A stretch of DNA of 64,000 bases from Paenibacillus taihuensis. Its GTDB lineage: Bacteria > Bacillota > Bacilli > Paenibacillales > Paenibacillaceae. The stretch lies in assembly GCF_003386535.1 (NCBI RefSeq), contig NZ_QTTN01000013.1:1-64000 (forward strand), written 5' to 3'. The notes under the pieces were generated by a model that was not told the origin of the DNA, searched no databases, and worked only from the letters and a program-made list of their open reading frames with translations. Of the stretch, positions 17,205 through 25,528 are shown in pieces. Both the position numbers and the translations under genes were made by a program. Position 1 is the stretch's first letter. Every line of letters begins with the position of its first letter.

Positions 17205-17954
17205 TTAACGCTTCTTGCGCGTTGCCGATACGACAAGCGATGCGCCTGCGAGCACAACGGCTGCAATCGCAAGGCCAAGCGTTACATTCGATTTCGTGCT
17301 ATCTTCGTCAGCGGTTGTCTGCTGAGCAGTCTCTTGTGCTGGTGCAGAAGTGTCGCTCGATACTATATTGCCGGCGTTAGCCGTTCCCGTCGAACCCTCC
17401 GACGAGGTTGCAGCATCCTTGCCGCCTGCTGGCTCAGACGCCGTACCGCCGCCATGACCGTTGTCGCCTGCTCCTGCAGCTGCTGCCGTAACTGTCGTTA
17501 CAGACGCAGGGTACTCAGCACCATCGCCGCCAACCCATTCCACAACCGACTTATCGCTGTATGTTTGGTATGCTTTCCAGACGAGCTGCTTCGCATCTTC
17601 CGCTACTTTGCCGGAAATACGAAAATCGGTAAATTCCGTTTGCGCCAAGCCTGCGCCTTCCGCAGTCCATGTAATCGCAGTGATCGCTTTCGTGCTTGCA
17701 TCGCGCTCAAGCTCATATTTCCAGCCGTCTTTCGGCTCAACGCGGCTTACTTTCACACCATCAGCCACTTTTACTTTAACAGTCGTTGTCGTTACATTCT
17801 CTTTCTCACTCGGCACGCGAACCGCGAATACCTGATAGCTGTTCTGTTCTACTGTCGGCGGCTGCACCGTTACGTGCGCGCTGGCGATGCCTGCGAACAG
17901 GAACAGCGAAAGTGCTGTCAGACCAAGCACGGACCATTTTTTCATTGTGTTCAT
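17205..17954 (-). CDS. ycnI: YcnI-family (DUF1775) copper-binding membrane-anchored protein
   Basis: The 249-residue product has a signal peptide ending ASA, so the mature protein starts HVTVQPP. In B. subtilis YcnI this N-terminal histidine forms a mono-histidine brace for Cu(II). A DUF1775 domain spans about 25-150, then comes a Ser/Thr/Gly-rich linker with a small GHGGG patch, and last a single membrane helix with a basic tail (ATRKKR). The ATG at 17954 has GAGGAGG 9 nt upstream. It is the last gene of a minus-strand group with a CopC-CopD fusion and a two-component pair, fitting a role in extracellular copper handling. Confidence 0.9.
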   Translation of the reverse strand: MNTMKKWSVLGLTALSLFLFAGIASAHVTVQPPTVEQNSYQVFAVRVPSEKENVTTTTVKVKVADGVKVSRVEPKDGWKYELERDASTKAITAITWTAEGAGLAQTEFTDFRISGKVAEDAKQLVWKAYQTYSDKSVVEWVGGDGAEYPASVTTVTAAAAGAGDNGHGGGTASEPAGGKDAATSSEGSTGTANAGNIVSSDTSAPAQETAQQTTADEDSTKSNVTLGLAIAAVVLAGASLVVSATRKKR

Positions 17955-18066
17955 ATTGGATATATCCTCCTCATTACTGCTTACTACGAGGAGTATAGCC
18001 CAGAACAATACCGAGGACATGACTCGATAGGGCTATATGATTGTTACAATATATTGTCGCTCGTGC

Positions 18067-18777
18067 TTACTTCTTCGGTATAAGTCCCTTCTCTAGCGCA
18101 TAGCGCGTAAGCTGAACCCGATTGTCCAAATGCAGCTTCTGCAAAATGTTCTTCAGATGGTTCTTCACCGTATGTTCGGAAATGCCGAAGCTCTCCGCGA
18201 TTTGCCGGTTGGAGCTGCCCGATGCGACACCTTCCAGCACTTCGCGCTCCCGCTGTGTTAGTGCCGTATGGTAGGTATCATCCTCCGAAGCTCCCGCAGC
18301 TGAACCTGCGGACGCTTGGTGCGGCGCCTGTGAAGCCCTGCTGCCGCCATTAAACTCTTGCAGCATCCGGAACGCCAGCTCTTTGGAGAGCGGCGCCTCA
18401 TCGACTGCTACGGCGCGCAAGTACTCCAGCCACGCCGATGGCGACAAGTTCTTAAGCAGGTACCCTTGCGCACCGCGCTTAATGGATTCGAACAAATCAG
18501 TGATATCATCGGATACGGTGACCATAATGATTTTGATCCGAGGATCGATCGATTTAATATGCTGCGTCGCTTCCATCCCGTTCATCACCGGCATGTTGAT
18601 GTCCATCAGCACGAGATCCGGGACGAGCTCCGCAGCCATTCGCACTGCCTGCTCGCCGTTCGCCGCTTCCCCTACGATGACAAAATCCGCATCGCCGCTG
18701 ACGATCTCCCGCATTCCTTCACGTCCGTGCGGATGATCATCCGCAAGCAGGACGGTGATCGGCTTTTGCTCACTCAT
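18067..18777 (-). CDS. NarL/LuxR-family response regulator of the copper operon
   Basis: A receiver domain (residues about 8-125) has the acidic pair DD at 13-14 and the phosphoacceptor D59 in LVLMDINMP. A Ser/Ala-rich linker follows, then a C-terminal LuxR-type helix-turn-helix (TQREREVLEGVASG...NRQIAESFGISEHTVKNHL). The start at 18777 overlaps the kinase stop codon (ATGA), so the two are translationally coupled. GGAGGCAGGG precedes it. It lies between copper genes; control of that operon is inferred from position. B. subtilis uses the unrelated YcnK repressor at the matching locus. Confidence 0.9.
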   Translation of the reverse strand: MSEQKPITVLLADDHPHGREGMREIVSGDADFVIVGEAANGEQAVRMAAELVPDLVLMDINMPVMNGMEATQHIKSIDPRIKIIMVTVSDDITDLFESIKRGAQGYLLKNLSPSAWLEYLRAVAVDEAPLSKELAFRMLQEFNGGSRASQAPHQASAGSAAGASEDDTYHTALTQREREVLEGVASGSSNRQIAESFGISEHTVKNHLKNILQKLHLDNRVQLTRYALEKGLIPKK

Positions 18778-19628
18778 CGTTGCCCTGCCTCCTTGATGAC
18801 TTCTACTATAGTGCCTTGCCCCAGTTCTTCCTGGCTCCGCACTTGGAATTGCCACCCCATCGCTTCTGCGCGATCTCGCATCATGCGAACACCGAAACGC
18901 CCTTTGGCGGTCAGCTGCTCCACCCGTGCGCCAACGCCGTCATCCGCGATTGTACAGTGGAAGCCAGTGCCTTCAGCAGCTTCATCAGGCACAGCCTGCA
19001 CGATCAGCTGAGCGGCATGCGCGTGCTTCTGCACATTCAGCATCGCCTCGCGGACGATAGCGAGCAGTTCCACCTTCTCCTTGCTGCTAAGCAAGCTGTC
19101 GCCGAGGCGCCAGTCCAGCTGCGCGTCCAGCCCGCCGCGGCGCAGCTCATCCGCCATCTCGCGGACGGCTTGCATCCACTGCACGTCCGTACGCGTTGGC
19201 TCGCTGCGCAAACTCGCGATCGACTGGCGCACATCGTCATACACGTGGCGCACGGTGCGTCGCAGCTGGTGCGCCGTCTCCATGACCTGCTCGTTATCCT
19301 TCGCATGCTCGAGCTTGTCGAGCTTCACCGACAAGAGGAAGAGCGACTGCGAGATGCCATCATGAAGCTCGCGCGCCAGCTGCTCGCGTTCCATGAACGC
19401 CGCTTTGGCGCTCTTGGCCTGCTGCAGCGAATCATTCGTTTCTTCCAGCATCTGAAACAGCTTGATGACGAGCGTGGCCGTTACCGTCATGACGATGACA
19501 GGCGTCAGCCAGTTGCCAAGCTCCATCGATACGTACGGAAGCAGTATCGTATGCCTGAGATACTCCCACAACGCAATCGTCAACGAAGGCGTCCACAAAA
19601 TAAACCATTTGATCCGCTTATATGACAT
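18774..19628 (-). CDS. membrane sensor histidine kinase (HisKA_3 type)
   Basis: Two membrane helices near the N-terminus (about 9-31 and 40-58) leave almost no extracytoplasmic domain. A short coiled coil leads to the HisKA_3 box with the phosphoacceptor H89 in LARELHDGISQS. The C-terminal HATPase domain has REAMLNVQKHAHA (N box), DDGVGAR and a GRFGVRMMRDRAE G-box. This is the NarX/DesK layout. The lack of a sensor domain suggests it reads the membrane or a partner protein. AAGGAGGAG lies upstream of the ATG. It is coupled to the regulator by a 4-nt overlap. Confidence 0.9.
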   Translation of the reverse strand: MSYKRIKWFILWTPSLTIALWEYLRHTILLPYVSMELGNWLTPVIVMTVTATLVIKLFQMLEETNDSLQQAKSAKAAFMEREQLARELHDGISQSLFLLSVKLDKLEHAKDNEQVMETAHQLRRTVRHVYDDVRQSIASLRSEPTRTDVQWMQAVREMADELRRGGLDAQLDWRLGDSLLSSKEKVELLAIVREAMLNVQKHAHAAQLIVQAVPDEAAEGTGFHCTIADDGVGARVEQLTAKGRFGVRMMRDRAEAMGWQFQVRSQEELGQGTIVEVIKEAGQR

Positions 19629-19670
19629 TCGCAGTCTCCTCCTTCCACTGATCAGTTGTGGTCAAGCTTT

Positions 19671-21317
19671 CTAATAGTTACGGAATTCGGTCTTCTCAAC
19701 CGTCTCATTATCGTCTTTATCCATGACCCGAATCTCCGCCTGCCAGCGACCTGCGAACGGCACGAACGGTCCTTCTGCCGTAAACGCCGCCTTCACGAAG
19801 CCGTCAAACGTCGTAATCTCCGGATCTTCAAATGATTTGATCGGCACATCGATCGGTCCTAGATCGGTTTTATCTAACGAGAACAGGCGCAGCTGCACCG
19901 ACTTCGGTGCGCCTACCGCATCCGGCAGCCACACTTTCACGATGAACGTGTTGTCACCCGGCTTATTAGGCGTCACTCGCAGCGATAGATGCATTTTGTC
20001 GCCCATCTTGTGGTACAGCACCGGCTCGTTCGCCGGCAAAGGACTTATATAGGTAAAGAGTGCTGCGCACACGATAATAAGTGCCATTAACGCAGCATCA
20101 ATACGGAGCAGCGTCGGTATCGGAAGTTCTCCCTTGCGCACTCGCAGGTGAAGCAGTCCCCCTACGACAAGCACGAGCACGACAAGACCTGTTTTCACCA
20201 GCAGAATCGTTCCCCATGCTGTATAGAACAGATAATGCAGGGATGGCAGGAAGAGAAGCGTTAAGCCGACGCCTGTCAGAACGAGCAATGTGATGGATAA
20301 CAAAGCTGCCCGTGAGAAAATAACGGCGAAACGTCCGGCTTCCTTACGATCCGCGGCCCAGAGTGCCAGCAGCAGCAGTAAGCCGCCGACCCATACCGAA
20401 GCAGCCGCAAGGTGAACAAAATCAAACAGCACCGACGATACTTTCGGCTTAAACGCGACGGCATGGCCGCTGAAGCTTTCCACGGCTAGAATGACCGCTG
20501 CCCACAATGCCTTCATTATTGGAGCGAATCGGACGATAATAAATCCGATGAGAGCAAGCCCAAGCAGTTCCATCCATTCATGACCGATTGTCGTACGCAG
20601 GAACAGCTTGCTGTACTCCGAGCTCGGGTAGCCTTTCAGGATCTCACGCGCGTGCACGAATATATAAAGAAGCGATGCAACGAGCAGCGTCTGAAGCGCG
20701 ATCAGCTCCCACTTCTTCTGAATCTGCCGCAGTTGTTCTCCGCGTCCCCTGGCAAGCAGCGGCCATATCATAAGTCCAGCCGCCAATAGCAGCGATGCGT
20801 AGTAGACAGCGCGTACAGCATAAATAATGAATTGATTAATGGTCAGCTGGGTGGATACACTATGTCCTTCGTGACCCAGCGCTTTGTGCGGATCGAAGGT
20901 TGCGGCATCAATTCCTTCGGTCACATTGCCGATAACAAATACGTATGACCCGCTGACCGGATGTCCGTCCTCGGAGATGACCGCATATGAAACGGTGTAT
21001 ACGCCTTCTGTTAGCTTAGGCAACGGCAGTGTAAGCGTCTGTCCGTCTTTGCTCTCAGCAGGCGCTTTGTCTGTTACAGGGCGAGATTTGGAGTCGAGCA
21101 CCTTTATGGCTCCGACCTCCGGTTCAATGGATTCATTAAAGGATAGTTCAATAGTCGCCGGGCTCTGCTGGTACTTCGCATTCGGCTCTGGCATCGTTCG
21201 TTCAAGCTCCGCATGTGCGGAAGCCCCTCCAGGCATGCCTAGGAGGATGAGACACATCCAGATGGAGAGGGCCGCTGCTTGTATAAGGGAGACTATTTGG
21301 TTTGATTTACGACTCAT
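19671..21317 (-). CDS. CopC-CopD fusion copper transport protein (YcnJ-like)
   Basis: A signal peptide ends at GGASA, so the mature chain begins HAELERTMP, the copper-binding N-terminus of CopC. The CopC domain (about 30-125) carries the second His of EDGHPVSGSY. Next comes the CopD region with eight or so membrane helices (about 160-420), then an extracytoplasmic C-terminal domain of about 130 residues. B. subtilis YcnJ has the same layout and imports copper. The start is not certain: ATG at 21317 or 21344, neither with a well-spaced ribosome-binding site. TTGACA at 21414-21409 may be its -35 element. It appears to be first in the operon with the two-component pair and ycnI. Confidence 0.88.
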   Translation of the reverse strand: MSRKSNQIVSLIQAAALSIWMCLILLGMPGGASAHAELERTMPEPNAKYQQSPATIELSFNESIEPEVGAIKVLDSKSRPVTDKAPAESKDGQTLTLPLPKLTEGVYTVSYAVISEDGHPVSGSYVFVIGNVTEGIDAATFDPHKALGHEGHSVSTQLTINQFIIYAVRAVYYASLLLAAGLMIWPLLARGRGEQLRQIQKKWELIALQTLLVASLLYIFVHAREILKGYPSSEYSKLFLRTTIGHEWMELLGLALIGFIIVRFAPIMKALWAAVILAVESFSGHAVAFKPKVSSVLFDFVHLAAASVWVGGLLLLLALWAADRKEAGRFAVIFSRAALLSITLLVLTGVGLTLLFLPSLHYLFYTAWGTILLVKTGLVVLVLVVGGLLHLRVRKGELPIPTLLRIDAALMALIIVCAALFTYISPLPANEPVLYHKMGDKMHLSLRVTPNKPGDNTFIVKVWLPDAVGAPKSVQLRLFSLDKTDLGPIDVPIKSFEDPEITTFDGFVKAAFTAEGPFVPFAGRWQAEIRVMDKDDNETVEKTEFRNY

Positions 21318-21414
21318 AGTGGGTGAAAAGTCACGTCCTTTCATTAACGATGGATGATCTCGAAAACAACTCAGCAATAGTGTACTAAAGGTAGGCGCCC
21401 AACACCAATGTCAA

Positions 21415-21667
21415 TTTAGAGGCGGAGCTTTTTTTATCCCTTGAAACGCGCAGGATGACTCCCTATTATTGTCACCACATGAACCAGGTGGTTAGTGCTA
21501 TAATAAGTTTTCGTCCGCTCGTGGGTAGCTAACTTTTTTATAGGGTCTCTGCCAAAGTCTAGTTGAGTTTTGTAAGGCTTCAAAAGGTGCGTCGTTATAC
21601 GTTTTCAGTGGCTTTTCAAAGGCAAAAAACAGCTGTAACAGACCCCCTGAATGTCGAATACTATAAC
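21415..21667. other. non-coding stretch upstream of the nrd promoter
   Basis: No coding frame is supported here. An extended -10 (TGCTATAAT, 21496-21504) is present on the plus strand. Downstream, AGGGTCT near 21542 can pair with AGACCCC near 21640 around internal G/C-poor stems. This could be a short RNA or long leader upstream of the NrdR-controlled promoter. I could not match it to a known riboswitch. Confidence 0.35.
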
Positions 21668-21722
21668 TTGACAGACACTATATATTGGTGTAATTTAGAA
21701 AAGCAGTAACAACATATTGTGT
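21668..21722 (+). promoter_or_regulatory. nrdAB promoter with two NrdR boxes
   Basis: TTGACA (21668-21673) and TAATTT (21691-21696) are 17 nt apart. Two sequences fit the NrdR box consensus acaCwAtATaTwGtgt. Box 1 (21675-21690) fills the spacer and matches about 13 of 16. Box 2 (21707-21722) lies just downstream and matches about 13 of 16. Their spacing is 32 nt, near three helical turns, as is usual for paired NrdR sites. Repression by NrdR with ATP/dATP is therefore expected; the nrdR gene is not in the window. Confidence 0.8.
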
Positions 21723-21769
21723 ATAAGAGGTTGTCGGAAGACAATCTTCGACAAGGAGATGCTCTGCTC

Positions 21770-23995
21770 GTGGATATAATTAAGAGGAACGGTCAGAAAG
21801 AAGAACTTATCTTTTCAAAGCTAAAAAAAGTCATCGATTTTTCGTGCGTGGGCTACAGCGATTGTGACCCATTGGAGCTTGAAACAGCTTTGCTTCCATA
21901 CTTCCGCAACAACATTACAACTAAGGAAATTCAACGCACACTGACTCAAGTTGCTGTGGAGAAAACTAGCATCGAACAGCCGAACTGGCAATACGTTGCA
22001 GCCAAGCTTCTTGTCTATGACCTTTATAAAGAATCTGCAATCAACCGCAAATACGGCTATTTTGGCTATGGCGATTTCTATTCTCTCATCACGTATCTGA
22101 CAGACAAAGGGCTCTATGGCAGCTACATACTAGAGCACTATACGCGCGATGAAATTCGCGAGCTCGGCAACTACATCGTTCCTGAGCGCGACTATCTGTT
22201 CAATTACATCGGCCTTAAGACCCTTGCTGACCGTTATTTGATCAAGAGCTTCAGCGGCGACGTGCTTGAGCTTCCGCAAGAGCTGTTCATGGGCGTGGCT
22301 ATGCACCTTGCAATGAAAGAGCAGGACAAGCTGGGCTGGGCTCGCAAGTTCTACGACGCGCTGAGCCGCCTGCAAATGACTGTGGCAACGCCTACGCTCG
22401 CTAACGCGCGCAAGCCGTTCCACCAGCTGTCCAGCTGCTTCATCGACACTGTGCCTGACAACCTGTGGGGCATCTACAATGTAGACTCCAGCTTCGCGCA
22501 AGTATCGAAATTCGGCGGCGGCATGGGTATCTACATCGGTAAAGTCCGCAGCCGCGGCTCCAACATCCGTGGATTCAAAGGTGTTGCCGGCGGTGTCATC
22601 CCTTGGATCAAGAACTACAACAACACGGCCGTTGCCGTTGACCAGCTCGGCGTTCGTTCCGGCGCGGTAGCCGTATACCTCGACGTATGGCATAAAGATA
22701 TTTTCGACTTCTTGAACCTCAAGACGAACAACGGTGACGACCGGATGAAGGCACACGACATCTTCCCTGGCGTTTGTATCCCGGACTACTTCATGCGCAA
22801 AGTACAAGAGCGCGAGTCCTGGTACCTGTTCGATCCGCATGAAGTTCGCAGCTACATGGGCTGGGCACTTGAAGATGCATTCGGCGAAGAGTGGGAACGC
22901 CGCTACGAGGAGTGCATCAACCACCCAGAGCTGTCCCGTGAAGAAGTGCCTGCACTTGAAATTATGAAACGTATCCTGGCGAGCTCCTTCGAGACAGGTA
23001 CGCCTTTCATCTTCTTCCGCGATACGGTTAACCGCGCGAACCCGAACAAGCACAAAGGTATCATCTACTGCTCGAACCTGTGCACAGAGATCTGCCAGAA
23101 CATGAGCCCGACTGAATACATCACGACAACTCATGAAGACGGTATTATCTCGACGCAAGTGAAGAGCGGCGACTATGTGGTATGTAACCTCTCCTCCCTC
23201 AACCTGGGCCGTACAAGAACGCTTGAGGAAATCGAAGAGGTTGTTACTTGCCAAATGCGCATGATGGATAATGTTATCGACCTGAACCATTACCCAATCC
23301 CGCAAGCGGAAATCACGAACCAGAAGTACCGCGCTGTCGGTCTTGGCACAAGCGGTTACCACCAATGGCTCGCGCTTAACGGCATTGCATGGGAGTCTGA
23401 GGATCACCTGGACCGTGCCGATGAGCTGTACGAATGGATCAACTACTATGCCGTTAAAGCTTCGATGGAAATCGCTAAGGAAAAAGGCGCTTACCGCGTA
23501 TTCGAAGGCAGCGAATGGCATACAGGAGAATATTTCGAGCGCCGCGGTTACGATGCGCCTCACTGGCAGAAACTGAAGAAGGATGTAGCGGAGAACGGCG
23601 TCCGTAACGCATGGATGTTCGCAATCGCGCCTACTGCATCCACTTCGCTTATCGCTGGTTCGACTGCAGGTATCGACCCGATCTTCAACAAGTTCTTCGT
23701 TGAAGAGAAGAAGAACGCAGTTATCCCGCAAACAGCGCCTAACCTGAACGAAGAAACGTTCTGGTACTATAAAGAAGCGCATCACATCGATCAGCACTGG
23801 AGCATCCGCGCAGCGGGCCGCCGTCAGCGCCATATCGACCAAGCGCAATCATTCAACCTGTATATCACGCCGAACTACACGGCGAAGGAATTTATGGATC
23901 TTTACATGGCAGCATGGGAGAACGGCCTCAAAACCGTTTACTACTGCCGCAATAAGAGCCTTGAAGTCGAAGATTGTGTAAGCTGCAGCGCTTAA
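21770..23995 (+). CDS. nrdA: ribonucleotide reductase class Ia, alpha (catalytic) subunit
   Basis: NrdA reduces ribonucleoside diphosphates to deoxy forms with the radical from NrdB. The 741-residue chain starts with an ATP-cone-like segment (IKRNGQKEELIFSKLKKVI). It then has the first active-site cysteine in QLSSCFID, the NLCTEI motif with the catalytic Asn-Cys-Glu, and the C-terminal redox pair in DCVSCSA. The ATP-cone favours NrdA over NrdE. The frame is open from 21719, but that start lies inside an NrdR box; I chose GTG at 21770 with AAGGAG 11 nt upstream. nrdB follows after 220 nt. Confidence 0.9.
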   Translation: MDIIKRNGQKEELIFSKLKKVIDFSCVGYSDCDPLELETALLPYFRNNITTKEIQRTLTQVAVEKTSIEQPNWQYVAAKLLVYDLYKESAINRKYGYFGYGDFYSLITYLTDKGLYGSYILEHYTRDEIRELGNYIVPERDYLFNYIGLKTLADRYLIKSFSGDVLELPQELFMGVAMHLAMKEQDKLGWARKFYDALSRLQMTVATPTLANARKPFHQLSSCFIDTVPDNLWGIYNVDSSFAQVSKFGGGMGIYIGKVRSRGSNIRGFKGVAGGVIPWIKNYNNTAVAVDQLGVRSGAVAVYLDVWHKDIFDFLNLKTNNGDDRMKAHDIFPGVCIPDYFMRKVQERESWYLFDPHEVRSYMGWALEDAFGEEWERRYEECINHPELSREEVPALEIMKRILASSFETGTPFIFFRDTVNRANPNKHKGIIYCSNLCTEICQNMSPTEYITTTHEDGIISTQVKSGDYVVCNLSSLNLGRTRTLEEIEEVVTCQMRMMDNVIDLNHYPIPQAEITNQKYRAVGLGTSGYHQWLALNGIAWESEDHLDRADELYEWINYYAVKASMEIAKEKGAYRVFEGSEWHTGEYFERRGYDAPHWQKLKKDVAENGVRNAWMFAIAPTASTSLIAGSTAGIDPIFNKFFVEEKKNAVIPQTAPNLNEETFWYYKEAHHIDQHWSIRAAGRRQRHIDQAQSFNLYITPNYTAKEFMDLYMAAWENGLKTVYYCRNKSLEVEDCVSCSA

Positions 23996-24046
23996 CGATT
24001 TGTTGAAATAGGTGCCCTGCAGGCAGTATGGGTCTCCAATCGCTGT

Positions 24047-24102
24047 TGTAGTTCGGATTATTTTAGATTATATAAGACATTTATTGTGATAATCCGACTA
24101 CA
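24047..24102 (+). repeat. large stem-loop between nrdA and nrdB
   Basis: Arms at 24047-24061 and 24089-24102 pair over TGTAGT plus CGGATTAT with one bulged T, around a 27-nt A/T-rich loop. There is no T-run after it, so it is not a plain terminator. A role in mRNA stability or in setting the NrdA:NrdB ratio is possible. A smaller hairpin (TGCCC/GGGCA) follows near 24136. Confidence 0.75.
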
Positions 24103-24215
24103 AAGGCGACCGCTACCGCTTTTCCGACTCCATGCTGCCCTCCGGGCATACATTTTCAACGAGATTGTTAAAACTATGCAGCTACAGTAGGAAAGCAGAG
24201 GAGGCAGCCCATTTT

Positions 24216-25253
24216 ATGGAACTGCAGAAGAAGAAACTTTTTAACGAAGAAGGCGACCGCGATTGGGGTAAACGCCGCATGATCGGCGGTAACACGACTA
24301 ACCTGATCGAACTTAACAACGTAAAATACGACTGGGCATCGAAGATGTACCGGACGATGATGAATAACTTCTGGATTCCGGAAGAAATTCCGCTTTCCCA
24401 AGATGCGAAAGACTATAAGAACTTGTCGCTCTCCGAGCGTAACAGTTACGATAAAATCATCAGCTTCCTGATTTTCCTGGATTCGCTTCAAACGGCGAAC
24501 CTGCCGAACATTAATGAATATATTACAGCGCCTGAGGTAAACCTGTGCTTGACGGTGCAGGCGTTCCAAGAAGCTGTTCACAGCCAATCCTACTCGTACA
24601 TCCTGGACAGCGTCGTTGCTCCTGAAGTACGTGACCAGATCTACAACATGTGGCGCGAAGATAAAAACTTGCTCAAACGGAACCGTTTCATCACGGATCT
24701 GTATGAGAACTTTATCGCGAACCCATCGTCGCAAAACCTGATTAAGACTATTATGGCGAACTACATTCTCGAAGGAGTTTACTTCTACAGCGGCTTTAGC
24801 TTCTTCTATGCGCTTGGCCGTCAAGGTAAAATGCTCGGGACTGTGTCCGAAATCAAATACATTCAGCGCGATGAGCTTACTCATCTTGCATTGTTCCAAG
24901 GTATCTTCCGCGAAATCCGCAAGGAGAATCCAGAGCTGTTCACGCCAGTATTGGTTGAAGAGCTTCGCCAAATGATGAAAACTGCGGTTGAGCACGAAGT
25001 CGAGTGGGGCAAATACATTACGAACAACCAAATCCCTGGCTTGACAGACGAGATCATCGAGGCTTACATCAAGTTCCTCTCCAATGAGCGTTTGCGCAAG
25101 CTGAACCTGGATATTCTATATCCGGAAATTGTGGAGCATCCAATGAAATGGGTTGAAAGCTTCAGCAACATGAACGGCATGAAGACCGACTTCTTCGAAC
25201 AAAAAGTAACGAACTACAGCAAATCGTCCAACTTGAACTGGGGCGACCTGTAA
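24216..25253 (+). CDS. nrdB: ribonucleotide reductase class Ia, beta (radical) subunit
   Basis: NrdB houses the dimetal-tyrosyl radical cofactor. The ligand set is visible in order: Asp in FLDSLQTAN, Glu-x-x-His in QEAVHSQSY, Glu in LEGVYFYSG, and Glu-x-x-His in RDELTHLAL. The tyrosine four residues after the first His (HSQSY) matches the radical Tyr122 of E. coli, so this is not a tyrosine-less type. The length of 345 residues is normal. I chose ATG 24216, with AGGAGG 11 nt upstream, over the more distal in-frame codon at 24132. A strong terminator follows. Confidence 0.93.
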   Translation: MELQKKKLFNEEGDRDWGKRRMIGGNTTNLIELNNVKYDWASKMYRTMMNNFWIPEEIPLSQDAKDYKNLSLSERNSYDKIISFLIFLDSLQTANLPNINEYITAPEVNLCLTVQAFQEAVHSQSYSYILDSVVAPEVRDQIYNMWREDKNLLKRNRFITDLYENFIANPSSQNLIKTIMANYILEGVYFYSGFSFFYALGRQGKMLGTVSEIKYIQRDELTHLALFQGIFREIRKENPELFTPVLVEELRQMMKTAVEHEVEWGKYITNNQIPGLTDEIIEAYIKFLSNERLRKLNLDILYPEIVEHPMKWVESFSNMNGMKTDFFEQKVTNYSKSSNLNWGDL

Positions 25254-25261
25254 GATATACG

Positions 25262-25292
25262 AAGACTGCCGATTTTATGCGGCAGTCTTTTT
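25262..25292 (+). terminator. Rho-independent terminator of nrdAB
   Basis: The stem AGACTGCCG with CGGCAGTCT and a 6-7 nt loop is followed by five T and further T-rich sequence, 9 nt after the nrdB stop. The following 230 nt, up to the next gene, hold no gene I can support. Confidence 0.92.
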
Positions 25293-25528
25293 GATTTTTA
25301 TGTGTACCGCATGCTTGATTCGGCTTCTTCGTGATACAATAAGAATAAGGACTTTTGGACGTGTCTTGTTTGTGTGCACCTCATTGAAAGCGTTACGAAA
25401 ACATTTACATCCTAATCACAACTGGACTTACGTCCAGCTTGGAAACTAGACCCCAGCCAATTCACGGTAATTGCCGCTTCCATGTACACTAAATAACGGA
25501 AGAACTCGTGAAGAAGGAGGAAATTATC

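Noticed and set aside
21505-21660. Cobalamin riboswitch upstream of nrdA
   Set aside because: A GGTGCG and a CAGTGGC are present, but the order and remaining core of a B12 aptamer are missing, and class Ia reductase does not use B12.
22130-23848. 572-codon open frame on the minus strand opposite nrdA
   Set aside because: It mirrors nrdA codon structure, has no homology I recognise and no promoter or ribosome-binding site.
25384-25397. cre site (TGAAAGCGTTACGA, 12 of 14)
   Set aside because: The match is imperfect at the functionally important end and the next gene is an unknown membrane protein, not a catabolic one.
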